64,000 nt of DNA from the NCBI RefSeq assembly GCF_900177415.1, contig NZ_FXAF01000006.1:1326001-1390000 (forward strand), given 5' to 3'. The position numbers and the translations under genes are program-made. Numbering within the stretch: position 1 is the first letter of the stretch; every line of letters starts with the position of its first letter. The notes under the pieces were generated by a model. That model saw only the letters and a program-made list of their open reading frames with translations, did not search any database and was not told where the DNA came from. This DNA is from Xaviernesmea oryzae. Lineage in GTDB: Bacteria > Pseudomonadota > Alphaproteobacteria > Rhizobiales > Rhizobiaceae. Shown piece after piece: positions 59,046 through 64,000 of the stretch.

Positions 59046-59768
59046 ATGGTCCTGAACAATCCCTATTCCCGCCGAGGCTTTCTTTCTCTCCTGGGCGCGG
59101 GCACGGCATCGACCTTGGCCGGTTGCGCTTCGCCGGGGCCTGCCCCCGGCGATACGATCATCAGCTATCGCGATGGCGGCAGCGTCCGCCGGCCCTCCAT
59201 TCTGTCCGGCGGTTCCGCGGAGCTGGATCAGATGTATGGCACCGTCGTCGATGGCGGTTTCGTCATTCCGGCGGTTCCCTATCAGCAGATCAACCCGCGT
59301 TATTATCGCCAGCGGGTGGTGGATCCGACCGGCGAGCGTCCGGGCACGGTGGTGGTGGATACGCCCTCCCGTTTCCTTTACCTCGTCGAGCCCGGCGGCT
59401 CGGCCATGCGTTACGGCGTCGGCATCGGCCGCGAGGGCTTCGCATGGTCCGGTGACGGCGTCATCCAGTGGCGGCAGAAATGGCCGAAATGGACGCCGCC
59501 GAACGAGATGATCGCCCGCCAGCCGGAACTTGCGCGATTTTCGGCCGACAACGGCGGCATGCCGCCGGGGCTCACGAACCCGCTCGGCGCCCGCGCGCTC
59601 TATATCTTCCAGAACGGCAAGGACACCCTCTATCGCCTGCACGGCTCGCCGGAATGGAATTCCATCGGCCGCGCGGTTTCGTCGGGCTGCGTGCGCCTGA
59701 TGAACCAGGACATCATCGATCTTTACGACCGCGTGCCCCAGAAGGCCCGCATCGTCGTTTGGCAGTAA
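59046..59768 (+). CDS. L,D-transpeptidase lipoprotein (Tat-like signal)
   Basis: A 240-residue YkuD-type enzyme with Tat-like signal (SRRGFLSLLGAGTAS) ending in lipobox LAGC. The catalytic domain repeats that of the upstream paralogue: TVVVDTPSRFLYLV, LYRLHGSPEWNS, SSGCVRL. ATG 59046 is preferred, since the longer frame from 59001 would bury the signal peptide. A general-stress-type promoter lies upstream, suggesting cell-wall remodelling under stress. Confidence 0.93.
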   Translation: MVLNNPYSRRGFLSLLGAGTASTLAGCASPGPAPGDTIISYRDGGSVRRPSILSGGSAELDQMYGTVVDGGFVIPAVPYQQINPRYYRQRVVDPTGERPGTVVVDTPSRFLYLVEPGGSAMRYGVGIGREGFAWSGDGVIQWRQKWPKWTPPNEMIARQPELARFSADNGGMPPGLTNPLGARALYIFQNGKDTLYRLHGSPEWNSIGRAVSSGCVRLMNQDIIDLYDRVPQKARIVVWQ

Positions 59769-59825
59769 CCCGGTTCGCTGACGAAGCCGGACGATATCGT
59801 CTGCCGAAGGCCTGAGGTGTCGCCC

Positions 59826-60713
59826 ATGCCTGAAATCGATGCGCTGCTGGTCGAGAGGCTGGTTGCCGCGCAGTTCCCGCATTGGGCGCACCTGCCCGTC
59901 CGGCCCGTCGCGGCCGGCGGCTGGGATAACCGCACGTTCCACCTCGGCGACGAGATGTCGGTACGCCTGCCGAGCGCGGAACGTTACGTCGCCCAGGTCA
60001 AGAAGGAGCACCGCTTTCTGCCGGCGCTCGGCGCCCGTCTGCCGCTTCCCGTCCCGGCTCCCGTCGGGCTCGGCAAGCCTGGAGAAGGTTATCCCTGGCC
60101 CTGGTCGGTCTATCGCTGGATCGAGGGCGAGACGGCGAAGCGCGAGCGGATCGTGGACATGGTCCGCTTCGCCGGGGACCTGGCGGATTTCCTCTTGGCG
60201 CTGTGGGGGATCGAGGCCTCCGCCGGTCCGCCCGCCGGCATGCATAATTTCCACCGCGGCGGATCCCTCGCGGTCTATGACGACGAGGCACGCCGTTCCA
60301 TCGGAATCCTGGCCGACGAGCTCGACGCGCCGCTGATGACCGAAATATGGGAGAGGGCGCTCGCCTCGAGCTGGACGGAGAAGCCGGTCTGGGTGCATGG
60401 CGATGTCGCGGAAGGCAATCTGCTCGTCCGCGAGGGCAGGCTTTCGGCAGTGATCGATTTCGGCAGTTCCGGCGTGGGCGATCCCGCCTGCGATCTCATC
60501 ATCGCCTGGACCCTGTTCGACCGGCCGGCTGCGCAGGCGTTCCGGGAGCGCGTGGCGCTCGATCCCGATACCTGGGAAAGGGCGCGCGGCTGGTGCCTGT
60601 GGAAGGCGCTGATCACGATCGCCGATCTCAGGGAGAAAGACGGGAGGAGAGCCGATCTCCACCGCCGCTGGATCGGGCGGGTCGTTTCGGATCATCTCGC
60701 CGCCGCAGCCTGA
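59826..60713 (+). CDS. Aminoglycoside phosphotransferase-family kinase
   Basis: A 295-residue APH/choline-kinase-fold protein. The Gly-rich start is GGWDNRTFHLGDEMSVRLP, the catalytic loop VWVHGDVAEGNLLV, and the DxD metal motif AVIDFGSSGVGDPACDL. The true substrate is not aminoglycosides by default; such kinases often act on small amines or sugars. ATG 59826 has GAGGTG upstream at good spacing. Confidence 0.9.
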   Translation: MPEIDALLVERLVAAQFPHWAHLPVRPVAAGGWDNRTFHLGDEMSVRLPSAERYVAQVKKEHRFLPALGARLPLPVPAPVGLGKPGEGYPWPWSVYRWIEGETAKRERIVDMVRFAGDLADFLLALWGIEASAGPPAGMHNFHRGGSLAVYDDEARRSIGILADELDAPLMTEIWERALASSWTEKPVWVHGDVAEGNLLVREGRLSAVIDFGSSGVGDPACDLIIAWTLFDRPAAQAFRERVALDPDTWERARGWCLWKALITIADLREKDGRRADLHRRWIGRVVSDHLAAAA

Positions 60714-60718
60714 TCGCC

Positions 60719-60744
60719 GGGAACCACCCTTGGAACTTTCCCGT
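60719..60744 (+). promoter_or_regulatory. EcfG-like (general stress) promoter of the DUF6766 gene
   Basis: GGAAC (60719-60723), 17-bp spacer, CGTT (60741-60744), 30 bp before the ATG at 60775. Second match to GGAAC-N16/17-CGTT in 2 kb. Confidence 0.65.
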
Positions 60745-60774
60745 TACAAGGCGTGACATTTCTGGAGAGAACCC

Positions 60775-61182
60775 ATGCAGCAGCATTCGTTGTGGCGGGC
60801 CTACAGCTACGCCTGGATCACCCTTGCCTTCTTCGTCTTCAGCCTCGTGGGTCATTGGCTGTTCGGCTGGTTCGCCTTCGTCCAGGAACAGGCCGAACAC
60901 GGGCAGCCGATCGAGCTTTCCGGCTATCTGGTCGAGATGCTCAGGGATACGTTCGAGAACTGGCAGTCCGAATTCCTGCAGCTTCTTTGGCAGGTGGGCG
61001 GCCTGGCGTTCTTCCTCTTCCTCGGCTCGCCGCAATCGAAGGAAGGGTCCGACCGGCTGGAGGCGAAGATAGACGTGATCCTCCGCAAGGTGGACCCTCA
61101 AGACGGGGAAGGGGTCATCCGGGATCTGGACGAGCGCTATTCCGGCCGCCATACGGACGAGCCTCACGCCCATAGGCCCTGA
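60775..61182 (+). CDS. DUF6766 family membrane protein
   Basis: A 135-residue protein with two membrane segments (about 12-33 and 65-84), WITLAFFVFSLVGHWLFGWFAF and LLWQVGGLAFFLFLGSPQSKEG, and a soluble, charged C-terminus. This is the DUF6766 pattern, function unknown, common in rhizobia. SD CTGGAGAGA precedes the ATG. The EcfG-like promoter suggests membership of the general stress regulon. Confidence 0.85.
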   Translation: MQQHSLWRAYSYAWITLAFFVFSLVGHWLFGWFAFVQEQAEHGQPIELSGYLVEMLRDTFENWQSEFLQLLWQVGGLAFFLFLGSPQSKEGSDRLEAKIDVILRKVDPQDGEGVIRDLDERYSGRHTDEPHAHRP

Positions 61183-61191
61183 CCTCGGCCA

Positions 61192-61656
61192 TCATCCCTC
61201 GGAGGCCGAGAGCAATCTTTCCCTCAGCGCCACCAGCCCGTCGCGCAGCTCCGCCGCTTCGTCGAGGCTGCAGCCGAGAGCCTTGCCGATCGCCTGGGTC
61301 ACGCCGGCAGCCTGGCTCTTCAGTTCCGCGCCTTTCGCAGTCAGAGAAATCCTCACCTGCCTTTCGTCGTCGCGGTCGCGCTTGCGGGCGACGAGGCCGG
61401 ATTGCTCCAGCCGTTTCAGGAGAGGGGAGAGCGTGCCGGAATCGAGGCCGAGCTTTTCGCCGATTGCCTTCACCGGCTGGCCGTCCTCCTCCCAGAGCGC
61501 GATCATCACCAGATATTGCGGATAGGTGAGCCCGAGCGGATCGAGGAGCGGCTTGTAGGTGCGGGTAAAGGCATGCGCGGCGCCATAGATCGCAAAGCAG
61601 AGCTGCGCATCGAGCCTGATCTCAACATCTTTCGCGTCGCGCACTTTTTTCTGCAT
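61192..61656 (-). CDS. ohrR: OhrR, organic-hydroperoxide-sensing MarR repressor
   Basis: A 154-residue MarR-family protein. The sensing cysteine lies in RLDAQLCFAIYGAAHAFTR near the N-terminus, at the OhrR position, and the winged helix is DSGTLSPLLKRLEQSGLVARKRDRDDERQVRI. ATG 61656 is chosen because it places this conserved N-terminus correctly. Divergent from ohr, its expected target. Confidence 0.95.
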   Translation of the reverse strand: MQKKVRDAKDVEIRLDAQLCFAIYGAAHAFTRTYKPLLDPLGLTYPQYLVMIALWEEDGQPVKAIGEKLGLDSGTLSPLLKRLEQSGLVARKRDRDDERQVRISLTAKGAELKSQAAGVTQAIGKALGCSLDEAAELRDGLVALRERLLSASEG

Positions 61657-61717
61657 GGCTGGTCCTGTCTTCACGTATCCGTGCTCTATGTTTTCCTCGT
61701 CGGGCATTTTCGCAGGC

Positions 61718-61759
61718 TTGACGCGGGATTGCAATGCGCGTAACTAGATTGCGCGCAAT
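61718..61759 (+). promoter_or_regulatory. ohr promoter with OhrR-type palindrome
   Basis: TTGACG (61718-61723), 17-bp spacer, TAACTA (61741-61746). Directly after it ATTGCGCGCAAT (61748-61759) is a perfect 12-bp palindrome, and ATTGCAAT (61729-61736) a second dyad lies within the spacer. OhrR bound here would block ohr. Confidence 0.6.
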
Positions 61760-61799
61760 TTAATTGCGAACAAATTATCAACCCAAGGGAGTTTGAACC

Positions 61800-62222
61800 A
61801 TGCCCATTCTCTACACCACCAAGGCTTCCGCCACCGGCGGCCGTGCCGGCCATGCCCGCTCCGCCGACGGCGTGCTCGACGTGAACCTCACCGTTCCGAA
61901 GGAACTCGGCGGCGACGGCGCCACCGGCACCAATCCGGAACAGCTTTTCGCGGCCGGCTACTCCGCCTGCTTCCTCGGCGCGCTGAAATTCGTCGCCGGC
62001 AAGGAGAAGGTGAAGATCCCGGACGACGCCAAGGTGACTGCGACGGTCGGCATCGGCCCGCGCGAGGATGGCGGCGGCTTCGGCATCGAGGTTTCGCTGC
62101 TGGTCGACATCCCGGGCGTTGAAAAGTCGGTCGCCGAAGATCTCGTCGCCAAGGCGCATATCGTCTGCCCCTACAGCCACGCCATGCGCACCTCGACCGA
62201 GGTTCCGGTCTCGGTCGCCTGA
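61800..62222 (+). CDS. ohr: Ohr, organic hydroperoxide resistance peroxidase
   Basis: A 140-residue Ohr/OsmC-fold peroxiredoxin. Both catalytic cysteines are present in GYSACFLGALKFV (about residue 60) and AHIVCPYSHAMR (about 125), with the Arg of NVTGGRAGHARS-like GGRAGHARSADG. It reduces organic hydroperoxides using lipoylated protein thiols. SD AAGGGAG precedes the ATG. Confidence 0.96.
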   Translation: MPILYTTKASATGGRAGHARSADGVLDVNLTVPKELGGDGATGTNPEQLFAAGYSACFLGALKFVAGKEKVKIPDDAKVTATVGIGPREDGGGFGIEVSLLVDIPGVEKSVAEDLVAKAHIVCPYSHAMRTSTEVPVSVA

Positions 62223-62278
62223 TCGGTCGGGAAGCTGGGAAGCAAGGCCGGCCCGGCAGTAACCGCATCCGGTATTCC

Positions 62279-62320
62279 ATGCGTCATCGCCTTCCCGGCG
62301 ATGGCGCATTTGTCATTTTG
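62279..62320 (+). terminator. Rho-independent terminator of ohr
   Basis: ATGCGTCATCGCC-TTCCC-GGCGATGGCGCAT forms a 13-bp stem with one mismatch, followed by TTGTCATTTTG. About 57 bp after the ohr stop. The rest of the gap up to 62476 shows nothing else. Confidence 0.75.
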
Positions 62321-62475
62321 GGATCTGTCTCGGTTGGCCGCGAAGCGTGGAGCTTGTCCGGCCATCTCGTGACGCTTGAAGATTGACCTTCCTCCTGCGC
62401 GCGCCATGTCATCGGTAGCTATGTCTTCGATAGCTGCGCATATGCCTTCCGATTGTCCATGACCGTTATGTAGAG

Positions 62476-63561
62476 ATGCGATTATCCCGAATTGTCTTTC
62501 TGTCTCTCTCGATATCGCTAGCCATTGCTTTTCAGGCGCAGGCACAGGACAGGCCCCCCTCCAAGGCGCCGGTGAGCGTAGGGGTCTATGTGAGCCCTCC
62601 GTTCGTCGCCAGGGACGGCGACGGCTTTGGCGGCATGGCGATCGAGCTGTGGGAGGCGGCGGCGAAACCCCTGAATTTCGCCTATAGCTATCGCGAATAT
62701 CCGACGTTCGAGGCGCTCGTCGGCGCCGTCCAGCGCGGGGAAGTGCGGGCGGCCGTCTCCAATCTCACGATCACCAAGGACCGGGCCGAGCAGGTAGCCT
62801 TTTCCCAGCCCTGGTACGATGCCGGCCTGCGCATCATGGTCGCGGAAAGCGAGGAGGCGGGCTTCTGGCAGGTGGTCGGCGGGCTTGAGCGCGCCGGTCA
62901 CCTGAGAGCCATGGCATGGGTCCTCTTTGTCATTGTGATCTCGACGATCCTGCTCGCCGTCTTCTATCGCCGCTTCGACAGGGATTTCCCTCGGACATGG
63001 CATGAGGGATTGGCGGAAAGCTTCTATGAGGTCATGTCGGTCGCGACATCCGGCAAGATCACCCGGCAGAACATGCTGGGCTGGATCGGACGGGTCTCCG
63101 GCGGGCTTTGGATGGTCTGCGGGGTTGCGGTCATCGCTTATGTAACGTCCTCGGTCACCAGCGTCATGACCGCGCTGGCGCTGACGCACCATATCAATTC
63201 CCTTGCCGATCTTCCCGGCAGGACGGTCGGCGTTCTGTCGGGAAGCGTAGCGGAGGCCTATTCGCAGCAACTGGGTCTCTCGACCCGGCCGTTCGCCGAC
63301 TTGCAGAGTTCCGTGGACGGCTTGAGGGCCGGCCAGGTCGATGCCGTCGTCGGCGATGCGCCGGTGCTCGAATATTACGCGAACAGCAATCCCGGCGTGC
63401 CGCTCTCCGTGGTCGGAGCGATCTTTCACCCCGACAAATACGGATTTGCCTTCCGGCGGGATGACGAACTGGGCCATCAGGTCACCCTGCAGATCCTCGC
63501 GCAGCAGGAGACGGGCGCGCTCGAAGCCCTGCGACAGAAGTATTTCGGCAACGAGCGCTAG
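62476..63561 (+). CDS. Glutamate-receptor-type ligand-gated ion channel candidate
   Basis: A 361-residue protein with a signal peptide (about 1-23) and a periplasmic amino-acid-binding lobe 1 (about 32-135, VSVGVYVSPPFV, GGMAIELWE, SNLTITKDRAEQVAFSQPWYD). A transmembrane helix (145-164), a pore-loop-like segment (about 180-198) and a second transmembrane helix (about 205-230) interrupt lobe 2 (about 240-355). This split ligand domain is the layout of prokaryotic GluR0-type receptors. The second helix ends in SSVTSVMTALAL, resembling the SYTANLAAF gating motif. The potassium filter TVGYG is not present; TSGK stands in its place. Could instead be a membrane-anchored binding protein. Confidence 0.8.
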   Translation: MRLSRIVFLSLSISLAIAFQAQAQDRPPSKAPVSVGVYVSPPFVARDGDGFGGMAIELWEAAAKPLNFAYSYREYPTFEALVGAVQRGEVRAAVSNLTITKDRAEQVAFSQPWYDAGLRIMVAESEEAGFWQVVGGLERAGHLRAMAWVLFVIVISTILLAVFYRRFDRDFPRTWHEGLAESFYEVMSVATSGKITRQNMLGWIGRVSGGLWMVCGVAVIAYVTSSVTSVMTALALTHHINSLADLPGRTVGVLSGSVAEAYSQQLGLSTRPFADLQSSVDGLRAGQVDAVVGDAPVLEYYANSNPGVPLSVVGAIFHPDKYGFAFRRDDELGHQVTLQILAQQETGALEALRQKYFGNER

Positions 63562-63650
63562 GGTAGACGCCAGCCGCCGCCGGATCGAGGCAAGCTTGAC
63601 CATGGCAATGCAATGGGAAGGCCGCCGGCGGGCTGTTTGCCCATTCGCGG

Positions 63651-64000
63651 TTATCGGTTGGCCGCCGCACTCATCCACCAGCCCCGCGTGGCGTGACACG
63701 TCTCCAGCGCCCGTCGATAGCCGCCGCGCTCGCGCAGCCGCGCTACATAGGCCTGCTCCACAGCGCCGAGCACGAACCCGATATTCCTCCGCGCCATTTC
63801 CAGCGCATAGCCCACCGAAATGTCCGCGGCAGTGAATTCATCCCCCGCCAGATAGGGGGCGCGCTCCAGCTGCCGCGTCACGAGGCTCAGCCGGCTGGTG
63901 AACGTGTCCATCGCCTGGCGCGCGCTCCAATTGTCGCGCTCGCTTTCCGGTGCGAGATTCCGCGCTCCCGAAACGAAGTAAAGGGAGGCCGCGAGGCCCG
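63651..64000 (-). CDS. Glutathione S-transferase, partial (N-terminus beyond window)
   Basis: The frame is open to the right edge. Visible sequence includes SLYFVSGARNLAPESERDNW and a helical C-terminal domain with LERAPYLAGDEFTAADISVGYAL, typical of GST C-domains. The N-terminal thioredoxin-fold domain must lie beyond 64000. Confidence 0.85.
   Translation of the reverse strand, partial: GLAASLYFVSGARNLAPESERDNWSARQAMDTFTSRLSLVTRQLERAPYLAGDEFTAADISVGYALEMARRNIGFVLGAVEQAYVARLRERGGYRRALETCHATRGWWMSAAANR

Overview
The window reads as a chromosomal (or chromid) segment of an alphaproteobacterium of the Rhizobiales, most likely Rhizobiaceae. The DNA is GC-rich with a strong GC-third-position bias. 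Supporting features are RIME-like palindromic mosaics, an APS-reductase-type CysH, a betC-betB-betA choline sulfate cluster, a class 3 (Rhizobium etli type) asparaginase, the families DUF1127, DUF6152, DUF3750 and TIGR03808, and EcfG-like promoter motifs. No prophage, complete insertion sequence, rRNA operon or CRISPR array was seen. Most of the window is ordinary metabolic and regulatory gene content with small accessory patches.

0-7 kb: the end of a DUF1499 protein, a metallo-hydrolase and cupin pair, tRNA-Gln(TTG), a short capsule export block (KpsC-like and KpsE-like), a lipoprotein and tRNA-Pro(CGG). 6.4-10.8 kb: a short ORF with an upstream dyad and downstream hairpin, then a cobalamin riboswitch that heads a BtuF/BtuC/BtuD-like transporter with a translationally coupled methyltransferase. 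10.8-17.5 kb: a LysR regulator divergent from two SDR genes, a MobR-like MarR regulator divergent from 3-hydroxybenzoate 4-monooxygenase mobA, and a lone LacI regulator.

17.7-26.7 kb: sulfur assimilation. cysH-cysD-cysN run leftward, diverging from an Rrf2 regulator; after a GreA/GreB-like gene comes the sulfate importer sbp-cysT-cysW-cysA. 27-34.4 kb: two small membrane or periplasmic genes, a VapBC locus with a broken toxin, betC-betB-betA without an adjacent betI, and an HdeD-like protein.

34-50 kb: signalling and accessory genes. These are an EAL-CBS-GGDEF protein, a quinone oxidoreductase, HigBA, a short ORF with its own terminator, a DUF1127 protein, RelBE, DUF3750, asparaginase, two GSTs, a ParDE locus with a broken toxin, a Tat-exported beta-helix protein, a PAS-GAF-GGDEF cyclase, an intact ParDE pair, and a MarR regulator divergent from an MFS exporter. 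50-64 kb: an uncharacterised glycine-rich membrane protein with HEAT-like repeats, a ligase-associated exonuclease and ATP-dependent DNA ligase separated by a RIME-like element, a hydrolase, an Rrf2 regulator divergent from a thioredoxin-reductase-like protein, two L,D-transpeptidases, a phosphotransferase, a DUF6766 protein, ohrR/ohr, a glutamate-receptor-type ion channel candidate and a partial GST.

Recurring themes are divergent regulator/target pairs with readable dyads in the shared promoter, a high density of toxin-antitoxin loci (five, two with a frameshifted toxin), and two families of composite inverted repeats in intergenic space. No obviously new multi-gene system was found. The best candidates for undescribed biology are the receptor-channel protein, the glycine-rich HEAT membrane protein, and the short ORFs around the cobalamin riboswitch.
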